Source of the DNA: Schlesneria sp.
GTDB lineage: Bacteria; Planctomycetota; Planctomycetia; Planctomycetales; Planctomycetaceae
Length of the DNA stretch: 64,000 nucleotides
Direction of reading: 5' to 3'
NCBI GenBank assembly: GCA_028291515.1
Contig: JAQGHU010000007.1
Coordinates: forward strand, 1-64,000
Shown here in pieces: positions 19,195 to 28,838 of this stretch. The notes beneath the pieces are model-generated. The model was given only the letters and a program-made list of their open reading frames with translations, had not been told where the DNA came from and searched no databases. How positions within the stretch are numbered: position 1 is the first letter of the stretch; the number at the start of each line of letters is the position of its first letter. The position numbers were made by a program, and so were the translations under genes.

Positions 19195-21753
19195 ATGGAA
19201 CGATTTCGAAGCTGGGGCACGCTCGCCCTGTTGCTCTGCTGGTCACTCCCGGCGTCCGCTCAACCCGGCGGCTTCGATCCTGCCGGCCTGAAGTTTGGGG
19301 CGGCGACCTTCGCCAAGCCCGAATTCACCACCACGCTTAGCCCTGCCTCGGCCAAGCCTGGCGATGAAGTGACGCTGACCCTTCATGTGAGGCTCCCCAA
19401 GGGCTATTACATCTACGGCACAAAGGGTGACTTCGGCGGCCGGACGGTGATCACAACCAAAGAGGTGGGTCTTGAGGCGGTCGATGCCGCATTCGTCCCG
19501 GATCGCGAAGAAGTTCTCAAACGAGAACCCTTGTTTGACGCAGATCTCTCCAAGTTCGACGACGAAGTGACTTGGAAGAAACGCTATCGCATTGCCAACG
19601 GCATCGATCCGAAGAAAGTCAGCGTGACAGGGGAGCTGTCCGGCCAATACTGCAGTGAGGGAAGTGACGAAACACCCGGTAACTGCGTACCGATTATCCC
19701 ACCCTATGAGTTTACGGTCGCGCTGAAAGATGGACCGGGTATTCCTGAGGTTGCTGGCGCTTCAGTCAAGAATGCTGCTGAGGACGTCGCTGCCGCAGGT
19801 CCGCGATTTGAATATGAGCAGCGACCAACGAAGGGAAAAACCAATCCAGCACTTCTTCACTTCAAGTTGAGTCCCTCGGATGCGAAGCCTGGCGACAAAG
19901 TGACGCTGACTATCCGCATAGATCTCGACAAAGGCTGGCATACTTTCTCACTGACGCAAGTTGACGGTGGTGGCGGGTCACCGACCGTTATTGAGTTGGG
20001 CCCTCTCAACGGCCTGCAACGGGTTGGTCAATTCAAGGCGGATCAGCCGTTTGAGATGGAAAAGCCACTGCCGGACACGGTGCAGGAAGTTCATCATCAT
20101 CACGTGACATGGTCACATGAGTTCGAAGTCGCACCGGGGACAAAGCCTGGACAGTACGGCGTCACGGGGCAGATCACGTACCAAACTTGCGAGAAGGGCT
20201 GCCTTCCTCCTCGTGAAGTCGGGTTCGTACTGGGCATCGTTCCCGAGCCACCGAAAATCGCTGGTGTAGTTGCGGTCGCACCAGCGAATCCATCGGTCGC
20301 AAGGCCACAGGACCAAGGCCTATTCAGTTTCATATTAACGGCGATCGGCTTCGGGCTGGTCTCGCTGCTGACTCCTTGCGTCTTCCCCATGGTGCCAATC
20401 ACGGTCAGCTTCTTCCTGAAGCAAAGCGAATCCAAGCATCACCGACCGCTACTTGTTGCATTGGTCTTCTGCGGATCGATTGTCGCGACATTCACGATCT
20501 TGGGAGTTGGCATCGCGGCAATCTTCGGAGCTGCGCAGTTAAATGCACTGGCGAACAATCCGTGGCTTAATATCGCGATTGGGACCGTGTTCGTCGTGTT
20601 TGCGTTCAACATGCTGGGTATGTTCGAAATCCGCATTCCCAGCAGTTTGCTGACGTTCACGGCGAATAAAGAACAAGCCGGTGGTTATCTCGGTGCGATG
20701 TTCATGGCACTGACGTTCACGCTCACGTCCTTTACGTGCACTTTTGCGTTCGCGGGAACGCTGCTGGTCGCGGCAGCTCAAGGTCAGTTCTATTGGCCGA
20801 TTATTGGGATGATGGCTTTCGGGTCCGCATTCGCACTCCCCTTCTTCCTGCTGGCAATCGTGCCCAGCCTGCTAAAAAAACTTCCCAAGAGCGGCGGTTG
20901 GATGAACGTCGTCAAGGTGGTGATGGGGCTGATCGAAATCGGAGCTGCAATCAAGTTCTACAGCGTCGCGGACCTGGTCTGGAACCCCGAACCGGTCCTG
21001 TTCGACTTTGTGTTCGTGATGATCTCCTGGCTGGTACTGTCGCTGACAATTGCCCTGTACCTGCTGGGAGTGTTCCGTCTTGCTCATGATGTGCCACCGA
21101 CAGGGATCTCGGTTGTTCGCATGGTCCTGGTGATGGTGTTTTTTGGCTTAAGCTGCAACTTGGCCGTTGGGTTAATTACTCATGAACGAGGTGGCGGCTG
21201 GATCATGGACCAGATCATCGCCTTCGCGCCGCCGCGCTTTGAAAACGAAGCGGCTGTTGAAAAAGGGGGAGCGCCCCCGACCGATCTGCCCGAACCAGTT
21301 CTGGCTCATCACGGCGTCTGGTTTACGCTGGACGTTGACAAGGCAATCAGCCATGCGTCAAAGCAGAATCGCCCCATGTTGTTCGACTTCACAGGCGTGA
21401 ACTGCATCAACTGCCGCTTGATGGAAATCAAGATGTCGCAGCCGCAGATCCATAGCCGCCTCGATAAGTTCGTCCTGGTTCAGTTGTACGCCGATAAGGT
21501 TCCCAAGATTTCGGACCGACTCGAAGTCAAACGCCTCTTGAAACGCAATATCGGGCTTCAGGAGCAATGGTTCGGCGACGTCACGTTGCCTGCGTATGCC
21601 GTGGTGACTCCCGACGGCAAAACGATCCTATCGATGTACAAAGGCCTGGAACAAAAAGAAGGTGAATTCGCCGCGTTCCTGGATGAAGGGATGAAAAAGT
21701 GGCAGGACATGCACGGGAATGCCCCGGCACTACAGGTGGTTGAGCGTCCTTAA
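19195..21753 (+). CDS. dsbD: DsbD-type thiol:disulfide interchange protein
   Basis: Inner-membrane protein that carries electrons from cytoplasmic thioredoxin to periplasmic thiols. Start at 19195 (GAGG upstream) gives a clean signal peptide MERFRSWGTLALLLCWSLPASA and 852 residues. Two successive DsbD-alpha-like domains (KPGDEVTLTLHVRLPKGYYIY and KPGDKVTLTIRIDLDKGWHTF) precede eight or so membrane segments, with the conserved cysteines in TPCVFPM and FTCTFAF. A thioredoxin-like domain follows with C737-I-N-C740. A start at 19084 or 19171 is possible but would hide the signal peptide. Confidence 0.88.
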   Translation: MERFRSWGTLALLLCWSLPASAQPGGFDPAGLKFGAATFAKPEFTTTLSPASAKPGDEVTLTLHVRLPKGYYIYGTKGDFGGRTVITTKEVGLEAVDAAFVPDREEVLKREPLFDADLSKFDDEVTWKKRYRIANGIDPKKVSVTGELSGQYCSEGSDETPGNCVPIIPPYEFTVALKDGPGIPEVAGASVKNAAEDVAAAGPRFEYEQRPTKGKTNPALLHFKLSPSDAKPGDKVTLTIRIDLDKGWHTFSLTQVDGGGGSPTVIELGPLNGLQRVGQFKADQPFEMEKPLPDTVQEVHHHHVTWSHEFEVAPGTKPGQYGVTGQITYQTCEKGCLPPREVGFVLGIVPEPPKIAGVVAVAPANPSVARPQDQGLFSFILTAIGFGLVSLLTPCVFPMVPITVSFFLKQSESKHHRPLLVALVFCGSIVATFTILGVGIAAIFGAAQLNALANNPWLNIAIGTVFVVFAFNMLGMFEIRIPSSLLTFTANKEQAGGYLGAMFMALTFTLTSFTCTFAFAGTLLVAAAQGQFYWPIIGMMAFGSAFALPFFLLAIVPSLLKKLPKSGGWMNVVKVVMGLIEIGAAIKFYSVADLVWNPEPVLFDFVFVMISWLVLSLTIALYLLGVFRLAHDVPPTGISVVRMVLVMVFFGLSCNLAVGLITHERGGGWIMDQIIAFAPPRFENEAAVEKGGAPPTDLPEPVLAHHGVWFTLDVDKAISHASKQNRPMLFDFTGVNCINCRLMEIKMSQPQIHSRLDKFVLVQLYADKVPKISDRLEVKRLLKRNIGLQEQWFGDVTLPAYAVVTPDGKTILSMYKGLEQKEGEFAAFLDEGMKKWQDMHGNAPALQVVERP

Positions 21754-21979
21754 AAAGTCTTCGACGCGACCGCTGAATTGGTTTTGCCTCGGCATTGAAG
21801 TTAGGTCGAGCGAGTTCACCAGGTTTCTAGATATAGGCTGGCGGAATTGGGAAGACTTTCAGGCCGGGCAGTTTCCAAGGTAGGTCAAGTTGCTGCTGTC
21901 GGGCAAGTGAGTCGGTTATGCTGCGGCGATCTGTCAATAAACGCCCAGCAGACTTGAACTGATCGCCTGAAAGCAGTCT

Positions 21980-22714
21980 ATGTCCGACTCGCCAGCCGCC
22001 TTGCCGTCGCCTGAAGTCAAGTTTCGCTGGTTTGCGCTGCGGTGGACGGTCATCGCACTGCTCGCCTATGGGGCGATCGCGTATCTGATCGTGCCATTCG
22101 GCTGGCTGGCGGCGGAGGGGCGTCAGCATCCGGCTCTGGCTGGTTTGCCGGAGATCTCGAGGACCAGCGACAACATCCCTGGCGACCCGCTGAATGTCGC
22201 GCTCATTGGCTCCGAAGAGAGCGTTAGTAAGGCGATGCTGGCTGCCGGCTGGCATCCTGCGGATCCGCTGACCTTAAGGAGCTGTGTGCGCATTGCAGGG
22301 GATACGGTCTTTCATCGACCCTACGATGATGCTCCGGTCAGCAATCTGTACGTCTGGGGACGCAAGCAGGACCTGGCGTTTGAACAGCCCGTTGGCGATG
22401 ATCCTCGCAAGCGTCATCATGTTCGCTTCTGGCGTTCGACGGAACTCGACAAGAACGGCAATCCGCTGTGGGTTGGCGGAGCGACGTTCGACCATAAGGT
22501 GGGACTCAGTCACACCACGGGTCAGATCACGCATCACATCAGTCCCGATGTGGATGCCGAACGCGACAAGATCCTGACCGATCTGCAACATGCCAATAAG
22601 GTGGGGAGCGTCGATTGGATCAACGGATTCCACAAGCAGCTGTCCGGACGCAACGGCGGCGGCGACCCCTGGCATACCGACGGACGGCTGCTGATCGTGA
22701 CGCTGGTTCCGTAG
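21980..22714 (+). CDS. LssY C-terminal domain protein
   Basis: A 244-residue protein with an N-terminal membrane segment (WTVIALLAYGAIAYLIV) and an LssY-C type domain: DPLNVALIGSEESVSKAMLAAGWHPADPLT, RKRHHVRFW and WVGGATFD with GQITHHISPDVDAERD. The domain is known from proteins of type I secretion or membrane phosphatase clusters; its biochemical role is unknown. It is probably anchored with the domain outside. It is on the same strand as dsbD but 226 bp downstream. Confidence 0.75.
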   Translation: MSDSPAALPSPEVKFRWFALRWTVIALLAYGAIAYLIVPFGWLAAEGRQHPALAGLPEISRTSDNIPGDPLNVALIGSEESVSKAMLAAGWHPADPLTLRSCVRIAGDTVFHRPYDDAPVSNLYVWGRKQDLAFEQPVGDDPRKRHHVRFWRSTELDKNGNPLWVGGATFDHKVGLSHTTGQITHHISPDVDAERDKILTDLQHANKVGSVDWINGFHKQLSGRNGGGDPWHTDGRLLIVTLVP

Positions 22715-22844
22715 CGTGGATGTTCGCGAAATGCCTGAAGATCGGGTACCGCGGGCTTGGAGTCTGCGACATGGCCGTGTCTTTGACGGAAGACACGGCC
22801 ACACCGAAGACGGTGAGACCGTGGCACCCAACGACGACATGGCA

Positions 22845-23690
22845 TCACACGTCCTCATCCAGTAGTCGCGCCAGTTGTTCGCGGACTTCGGCTAAGCGTT
22901 TGTAGTCGAGCATGTCGAGCGGCATCGTTCGTAAACTGCGAGCGACGCTGTGCGCCACCGGGCGATTGCTGCGCACGTCCAGCCAAGACGTATGAGTCAC
23001 GCGAATGCCAAATACGATGCCGCCTGTACGAGGGAGTGCGAACAGGCATTGATCTTCGCGCCGTAACCAGGCTTCTTCGAGTCGCACGGGTAATTGGATA
23101 GAGGGCAAGTTTCGTTCCGGGTGCTGATTGAGTTCGGGCAAACGGCAGACGCCCCAGTTGGATCGGACCAGGCACTTTCCCGGACGCAACCGTGCGAGCA
23201 ATCGATCAATCTGCGGGCTGAGGGCCGAATTGAGTTGTGGGACCGGTTGATGAACTTGATCGATGGTTTGCCCCAGCTTGTCCGTCAATCGCCATGCCGA
23301 GGGAAAACAGACGCAGCCGCCGGCCACGGTAAACAACGGCTCGTCACGGTGTGGAGCAATTAAGACAAAGTCGGGCTCCCACTGTTTGCTGAGCATCACG
23401 AGCCGCTCAAGCAGCCCAATTTCCGGCGAGCGGAGATCCTGCTGCGCGTCACGCAACATCGGCCACGGCACCACGGATTCCAGCAGTTCCTGTGCAATGG
23501 CGGTTCCTTCTGGTAGCAAGGCGGCATACCGTTGCGAATCGGCCGCGAACCAAGCTCGACGCTCGGCCAGCACTGCTGCCGCATCAGTCGACCATGCGAA
23601 GAACTCTTCGGCGGATCCGGGAACCGTTCCCAATCGAAATCGAAAGTCCTCGTCCGAGAACGATTGAGGGTCGAGGGGAATCGAAGTCAT
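22845..23690 (-). CDS. DUF3445 (heme-dependent oxidative N-demethylase-like) protein
   Basis: A 281-residue protein with the DUF3445 layout: FRFRLGTVP near the N-terminus, WEPDFVLIAP, CVCFPSAWRLTDKLGQTIDQVHQPVP in the middle and QCLFALPRTGGIVFGIRVTHTSW near the end. Members bind heme and include an enzyme that demethylates dimethylamine-type substrates; a reductase partner is usual but not seen here. It is third in the run ispH, ferritin-like, DUF3445 (gaps 32 and 102 nt), so transcription may be shared. Confidence 0.75.
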   Translation of the reverse strand: MTSIPLDPQSFSDEDFRFRLGTVPGSAEEFFAWSTDAAAVLAERRAWFAADSQRYAALLPEGTAIAQELLESVVPWPMLRDAQQDLRSPEIGLLERLVMLSKQWEPDFVLIAPHRDEPLFTVAGGCVCFPSAWRLTDKLGQTIDQVHQPVPQLNSALSPQIDRLLARLRPGKCLVRSNWGVCRLPELNQHPERNLPSIQLPVRLEEAWLRREDQCLFALPRTGGIVFGIRVTHTSWLDVRSNRPVAHSVARSLRTMPLDMLDYKRLAEVREQLARLLDEDV

Positions 23691-23792
23691 TTCGAATTGC
23701 TATCCATCTTGAATTTCGAATCACGGACGATGACGGTCTTCAAGCGATTGCAATATAGCCGAGCAACGATTCCGCACCTATTCGATTCACAC

Positions 23793-24608
23793 TTAGACAT
23801 CCGCATGCAGTTGGAAATCGACGACTGTTTTCGATTCGCCAAGGGCTGGTTCTGGGGGAGCGTTTGCCAGCCGCACCGGCCAGGCGTCAGGGCGCATCTG
23901 GTGCCAATGGAATTCCATGCGTTGCCAGGCCGCCTGCCAGAATCGACGAAACGGATATCCGCCAGCACGCAGAGCGCGATGATGGTCGACCCACACTGCG
24001 ATCGTCGTTGCAGCGAAAAGAGCTCGCTGCAGGAGCGAAATCAACCAGCGAGCAATGGAGCCCCGAGATGCGCCGATCAGGGCCAGACGCTCATATTGAA
24101 ACCGCAGATGATGAACCTCATCTTTCAAGATCTGCCGGCAAATGGTTCTCAGTACGGGCGACTCGGTGGCTTCCATGATCGCGCGATAGTAGACGAGGGC
24201 CAGGGTTTCGACACCGATGACGACCGTCGTCCAGCATTCCATGTTCGGCAACAGATGTCGCAGCTTGCGAAAGATCGAGTCTCCCCAATTCCGGCGCAAG
24301 CGACTCGTTCCGTGCAGATCCAGAAACTGACCGAGTAATTCGCCGTGACGCTGTTCTTCGGCGATGAAGAGTTTCACGGCTTCGACGAATTCCGGGTCCG
24401 CAGCGTCGTGTGCATACTCCCATGCGGCCGCCAACATCTGAGTTCCTTCAGATGTCTCGCCCAGTTGCCAAGCCTGCAAAGATGGGATGATGGCATCGGC
24501 CTGAGCGGTCGTCAGTTGTGCTCCGGCTTCCCAAGGAATCGGCAGTTGATTCGCGGCGTTCGCCTCGTAATGCGCGATCCACTCGCGCGATGAAGTAATG
24601 ATACGCAT
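23793..24608 (-). CDS. ferritin-like di-iron protein
   Basis: A 271-residue protein with two metal-binding helices of the ferritin-like type: AEEQRHGELLGQFLDLHG and LKDEVHHLRFQYERL, with a further Glu in VIGVETLALVYY. The E...ExxH pattern implies a di-iron centre used for oxygen chemistry, for example hydroxylation or desaturation. The substrate is not evident. A good AAGGA site precedes the ATG at 24608. It lies 32 nt downstream of ispH and upstream of the DUF3445 gene, suggesting one operon. Confidence 0.75.
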   Translation of the reverse strand: MRIITSSREWIAHYEANAANQLPIPWEAGAQLTTAQADAIIPSLQAWQLGETSEGTQMLAAAWEYAHDAADPEFVEAVKLFIAEEQRHGELLGQFLDLHGTSRLRRNWGDSIFRKLRHLLPNMECWTTVVIGVETLALVYYRAIMEATESPVLRTICRQILKDEVHHLRFQYERLALIGASRGSIARWLISLLQRALFAATTIAVWVDHHRALRAGGYPFRRFWQAAWQRMEFHWHQMRPDAWPVRLANAPPEPALGESKTVVDFQLHADV

Positions 24609-24640
24609 TGGCGATTCCTTGTCAGGAAATTACTGAGGGA

Positions 24641-25486
24641 TCAGTGACTCTCAATGGCGGTCAACCAGTCGTGAACCTGTTGCAACGTGTCGGGGAGTGT
24701 GGACGTCCCGGCCGTCAGCCCGACAGTCTCGATTCCGTCGAACCAGGTGGGATCGAGTTCCGTGGGTTGCTCGACATGAAAGACGGCGACGCCTCGCTGG
24801 CGGCAGGTGTTGACCAGGCGAAGTGTGTTATGAGATTGCCGACCACCAACCACGACGACGGCCTGAACTTGATCCAGCAATTCGTTTAGCGCTTGCTGGC
24901 GGTCCTTAGTCGGTTGGCAGATCGTGTCGATCCACTGGATTGTTGCTATCGGATTGCATGCCGCAATCTGCTGCCGGATGGCAGCGGCATCGGCAGTGGG
25001 GAAGGTTGTCTGGCAGACGACACCGATCCTGGTGGCAGGATAAGTGCCGACTTCATCGACCGAACGGACCACCGCGAACGATTCCAGGTCATCAGTGACT
25101 CCTTGAACTTCGACATGGTCCGCTCGACCGATCACCACCACGAACGCTCCCGAATCGGACAGTTCTCGCGCGGCGCGATGCAATCGCGTGACCAGCGGGC
25201 AGGTGGTGTCGATCAACGTCTTGCCAGCCGTAGTTAACTCCTGCCGCCTGCGGTTGCTGATGCCGTGTGCGGTAATCACGATCTGCGGGGCCGCAGGGAT
25301 CGAAGTCCGCTCTGTTTCGGCTACTTGTTGAAAACCGCGAGTCTGTAGTTGATGCAGAACGACTTCGTTATGCACCAGTTCTCCGTAGATCGCGACGGAC
25401 TGGGGCTGTTCGATGCACGACAATGCGACCAGGGCATCTCGAACACCAAAGCACATTCCCGTTGCGGCGCCCGTGATCACCTTCAT
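24641..25486 (-). CDS. ispH: 4-hydroxy-3-methylbut-2-enyl diphosphate reductase
   Basis: Last enzyme of the MEP isoprenoid pathway; it reduces HMBPP to IPP and DMAPP using a [4Fe-4S] cluster. Start at the ATG at 25486 (GGAGAG upstream) gives 281 residues. The three cluster cysteines are C12 (GMCFGV), C96 (DTTCPLV) and C190 (DTICQPTK), and the conserved segments LVHN, TAHG and SHNT are present. The longer frame to 25543 adds a poor N-terminus and is rejected. First gene of a probable operon with the ferritin-like and DUF3445 genes. Confidence 0.95.
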   Translation of the reverse strand: MKVITGAATGMCFGVRDALVALSCIEQPQSVAIYGELVHNEVVLHQLQTRGFQQVAETERTSIPAAPQIVITAHGISNRRRQELTTAGKTLIDTTCPLVTRLHRAARELSDSGAFVVVIGRADHVEVQGVTDDLESFAVVRSVDEVGTYPATRIGVVCQTTFPTADAAAIRQQIAACNPIATIQWIDTICQPTKDRQQALNELLDQVQAVVVVGGRQSHNTLRLVNTCRQRGVAVFHVEQPTELDPTWFDGIETVGLTAGTSTLPDTLQQVHDWLTAIESH

Positions 25487-25567
25487 CGAAACTCTCCGGC
25501 GGATGGAGCAGCACTCTTCAATACAGAGTGCTTTGCCATGCAAAGTTAATATCGAAATAAGAAGGAC

Positions 25568-26026
25568 TTAGCCTGGTGCCAATCCAGGAAACGTCATCGA
25601 AGGGGCAGGACGAGTTGTTGGTCGCGACGACGCAGCCCCTTCTGTTCTCAGCGCCGCCGCCGCTGCTACAATCCGTTCGAGTTCATCGATATAAGCGAGC
25701 AGCCGATCGCGCCCCAGGTCTGTCAGACGGCAGAGGGTTTGAGGGCGCTTCAGTTGAAAGCGCTTCCAGACCTCGACGAGTTGCGATTCCTGCAGGACCT
25801 GCAGATGGCGACTGAGGTTCCCATCGGTCAGCGAGCAAAGCTCTTTCAAATCACCGAACAACAGTCCGTTGGGATGCGCCGCGAGAGAGGTCATGATCCC
25901 CAACCGAGCCTTTTCGTGGATCGTGCGATCAAGTCCTTCGTAAGCGTAGCGGCCCACATCACCAGCATCGGGCTGAATGGGGGCGGGCGAATCGTTCGTC
26001 GCTGAGGTGGTGGCTTTTTTCTTCAT
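25568..26026 (-). CDS. winged-helix transcriptional regulator
   Basis: A 152-residue protein with a single winged-helix domain: ARLGIMTSLAAHPNGLLFGDLKELCSLTDGNLSRHLQVLQESQLVEV, where the recognition helix is TDGNLSRHLQVL, and a wing ending in RLTDLGRDRL. This is the HTH_34-type layout. Its start overlaps the end of the upstream membrane-protein gene by 4 nt, so the two are translationally coupled and the membrane protein may be its target or sensor. The C-terminus is Ala/Pro-rich. Confidence 0.85.
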   Translation of the reverse strand: MKKKATTSATNDSPAPIQPDAGDVGRYAYEGLDRTIHEKARLGIMTSLAAHPNGLLFGDLKELCSLTDGNLSRHLQVLQESQLVEVWKRFQLKRPQTLCRLTDLGRDRLLAYIDELERIVAAAAALRTEGAASSRPTTRPAPSMTFPGLAPG

Positions 26027-26691
26027 ACCGCGTGGTCAATCGGAGTCTTTTCGAACTGGAATAAGATCGCAGCCGTCAGTAGTTGGCCAACACCAAACAA
26101 CAGCGGCATTGTCCTTGGTCCCAAGGCTGCCGGACTGCCCTCCAGGGAAACAGCATACAACCCGCCGGCCAGGTAATAGCAGGCAATTCCAATCATTGCC
26201 CGCGGCAACAATCGCAGCGACGCAAATAGTCCCAAACTAAACAAGATTGCCCACAGCCCCGGCAGCATGCCAACGGCGTGGGGGACAGATTTCACAATGA
26301 CAAACGTCAGGAACGCGCCGGCCACAAGACACGGATAGAACTGTCCCAGAGCCAGATGAGTCGTTTCCTGATGCAGCAAACCTTTCGACATCCGATATCG
26401 TTGCCAGATACTTCCCAAGCATACGATTTGACTGGCAGCGGCGACGGAAAGCCAGATCAGCAGATAGCGTTTGAGTTCGACTTGCGGATCGGAAATCCAG
26501 GCCGCCTGCAGCAACCCTCCCACGACGGCAAATAATCCCGAAATACAGACCGGCACCGCTCGATAGCCACGGAATTGTTCAGCCCGCGCCATCTGATGCC
26601 GGATCGCGGAAATGTCCTGCAGTGCTTCTTGCAAACCGAGGCTGGCCATGTCGATGCTCGTGACCGGGAGAGTGATCCTATGATTCGACAA
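26023..26691 (-). CDS. multi-pass membrane protein paired with regulator
   Basis: A 222-residue protein with about five hydrophobic segments (VCISGLFAVVGGLLQAAWI, LLIWLSVAAASQIVCLGSIW, CLVAGAFLTFVIV, LPGLWAILFSLGLFASL, LLFGVGQLLTAAILF). A short N-terminal soluble part contains LQDISAIRHQMARAEQFRGYRA, a phrase found in many planctomycete and acidobacterial proteins encoded next to winged-helix regulators. Function unknown. It is the first gene of the pair and overlaps the regulator by 4 nt. Confidence 0.7.
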   Translation of the reverse strand: MSNHRITLPVTSIDMASLGLQEALQDISAIRHQMARAEQFRGYRAVPVCISGLFAVVGGLLQAAWISDPQVELKRYLLIWLSVAAASQIVCLGSIWQRYRMSKGLLHQETTHLALGQFYPCLVAGAFLTFVIVKSVPHAVGMLPGLWAILFSLGLFASLRLLPRAMIGIACYYLAGGLYAVSLEGSPAALGPRTMPLLFGVGQLLTAAILFQFEKTPIDHAV

Positions 26692-27030
26692 CAGACTTTA
26701 CGCGGCAAAGTATAGATGTCCATCAAAAACTTGGCAAGTGCAATGATTTTCGAAACAAGGTTGCAGGTGGTCCGGCATCTCACGGGCCAAGTCGTCGCCG
26801 ACGACGACAGCAGGCGTCAAAGAACAGAAATAGGCCGCAATGTTCATAAGCGAACTTTGCAGCCTGATGCGCGCACGGTGGCCTGATAATCAGGCCCCGA
26901 GCGATATCGATCCAAAGCTTCTCAACGAGGAACAATAACGTGCCGGTGATAACCTTGGGTGCCGTAAATCATGAAGCTTTCAATCTTTTTGGCGAGATTG
27001 GTTACCTCGCTACTCGGCTCTGACACGGCC
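26692..27030. other. intergenic stretch without a gene
   Basis: No supported ORF, hairpin terminator or repeat is seen between the membrane-protein gene and the 27031-27450 gene. A tandem of GACGAC near 26796 is the only low-complexity feature. Confidence 0.4.
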
Positions 27031-27450
27031 CTAATCGGCGGGGTTTTGCTCGGCGTAGTCCCACCCGCGTCGAATGGCATGACGTTCCCGCTTCCATTCT
27101 CCATCGTCGGTCCAATCACGTCGCAACTGGGCTTCCGTCTTGTCCGTCCACTGAGAATTCCGGCCGTAGTGACGATAGGCCGCATAACCGTACTTGTAAG
27201 CGTGTTCATCGTCTTCACTGTAGCTGCGATCTTCCGGATGCGGAGTCTGAGCGTTCGCAGGCGGAATGGGCTTCGAACCCGACGCTTGCGAGACTGTGTC
27301 GCCAATTTGCTGATTCAAATTGGGTTCGCTCCCGCCGAAGTCATGCTTCGTCTGACGCCAATCGCGTCGGAACGCCGCCTTGATACGATTCCAAGCCGTG
27401 TCGTCTTCTTCCGTGTACCAGGCAGGTCGGACTTGTTCCATGGTTGCCAT
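27031..27450 (-). CDS. small acidic/basic hydrophilic protein, stress-protein-like
   Basis: A 139-residue hydrophilic protein with no membrane segment. It contains WNRIKAAFRRDWRQTKHDFGG, a YKYGYAAYRHYG centre and WKRERHAIRRGWDYA near the end, a layout of repeated Trp-Arg-Asp helices seen in small general-stress-type proteins of soil bacteria. No enzyme motif. An AAGGAG site 8 nt before the ATG at 27450 supports the start. Function unknown. Confidence 0.65.
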   Translation of the reverse strand: MATMEQVRPAWYTEEDDTAWNRIKAAFRRDWRQTKHDFGGSEPNLNQQIGDTVSQASGSKPIPPANAQTPHPEDRSYSEDDEHAYKYGYAAYRHYGRNSQWTDKTEAQLRRDWTDDGEWKRERHAIRRGWDYAEQNPAD

Positions 27451-27927
27451 TTTGAAATCTCCTTAGTGAGTCAATCGAGATCATGTGTTAGGTCGAACAC
27501 GCGATGCCCTGCCTTAGCAAGATCGCATTTTCTGTACCGGTGGGAAGGTCACCGCACGGCGACAGCCTCGATCGATTGCCAGTCCGCCAGTGAAATGTTG
27601 CGAGCGATCGTGTTGGCGGTCAGGAATCAGCCAGTGTGGTCAATCTGAGAACGATCAGGATGTTCCAGATCGGCCGCAAGTGACTCAAGTGTGCTGCGGC
27701 TTACCGATGTGAGCGGGCCTTGCCAGGAATGACAGGATGCTCGCGAATGGTGGTCACATTATTTTGGGCTTACCCTGCATTTGCTCTGAGGTCAGGTGAC
27801 GACCATGTCGACCGCTGGCTGAACAACTCTCCTGGCCTCCCTCGGTGGGATCGGGTGATCGCTGTATGTCATCGCCAGCAAGAAGAACCTGCCAGTGGAG
27901 GGCCAACCCTCAATTGAAAGTAGATCG
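27451..27927. other. intergenic stretch without a gene
   Basis: 477 bp between the end of the esterase gene and the start of the hydrophilic-protein gene. No frame has a recognisable product, and no hairpin terminator or repeat was seen. Confidence 0.4.
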
Positions 27928-28815
27928 TCAGGGCAACTTCATTTCGAGTTGCTTTTGGAGAAACTCTCGCACGGCAGCCGTTCGCTTTGCATCAAAGAAT
28001 TCGGCACCCCCATGTTTGCTTTCGTGAGCGACGATCATCTCGCACGGGCGACCAGCCACTTCGTACCGGCCTTGAAGTTCATGAGACTGATTGATCGGAG
28101 CTTGCAAGTCCTGATCACCGTGAATCAAGAACAGTGGTGGGTCGTTATGATCGACATGAAAGACCGGGCTGGCCAGTCGCGCCAATTCCGGTTTTTCATC
28201 GGGCTGACCTGCGAGCAACAACTGTAGCGCCGGGACTCGAACCTTCAATCCATGAGGCGTCGATTGGGAGAGAATCGTGGTCAGGTTCGACATCCCGTAG
28301 AAGCTGACGATCGCCTGAACATCGGAAGACTGGTCGAGGTTCTTCCCGATCGTCCCCTCCAACTCGCGATGGCCATTCGTGACGCCCACCAGCGCCGCGA
28401 GATGTCCCCCTGCTGAGGCTCCTGCAATGGCGATGCGTCTCGCATTGATCCCCAGATCATCTTGCCTGGCACGCAGAAATCGAACTGCGGCTTTGATGTC
28501 ATGCGCTTGGGCCGGAAACGGAGCCTGCGTCGAAAGTCGATAGTCGACACTCGCTACTGCGTATCCGGCATCAATCAAACCGCCCAGTGGCATGTCCTTT
28601 CTGGTACCCGCGCGCCAGGCTCCGCCATGAACCCAAACAATCAGCGGCGGCTTTGCCACGCCAGCGGGCTTGTAAAGGTCCAGTTGCAAATTCAGCCCAT
28701 CAACAACCGCATAGATGATGTCCGTCTGTTTTTCAGGATCAGCCCCAAGTACTGGCACTGATACCGCGACGAAGAGAGCAGGAATCGAAATCACTTTGCA
28801 TAACAGCTTGATCAT
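27928..28815 (-). CDS. exported alpha/beta hydrolase (esterase/lipase-like)
   Basis: A 295-residue protein of the hormone-sensitive-lipase-like or BD-FAE group. The signal peptide ends near VPVLGA. The oxyanion motif HGG is at 63-65, the nucleophile S134 lies in GASAGG, and an aspartate in HGDQD and a histidine in ESKHGG complete the triad. It probably hydrolyses esters of plant or polysaccharide side chains in the periplasm; the substrate is an inference. The start lies just upstream of the broken recombinase gene on the other strand. Confidence 0.88.
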   Translation of the reverse strand: MIKLLCKVISIPALFVAVSVPVLGADPEKQTDIIYAVVDGLNLQLDLYKPAGVAKPPLIVWVHGGAWRAGTRKDMPLGGLIDAGYAVASVDYRLSTQAPFPAQAHDIKAAVRFLRARQDDLGINARRIAIAGASAGGHLAALVGVTNGHRELEGTIGKNLDQSSDVQAIVSFYGMSNLTTILSQSTPHGLKVRVPALQLLLAGQPDEKPELARLASPVFHVDHNDPPLFLIHGDQDLQAPINQSHELQGRYEVAGRPCEMIVAHESKHGGAEFFDAKRTAAVREFLQKQLEMKLP

Positions 28816-28838
28816 CGCAAATCGATCAACCTCTCTGT

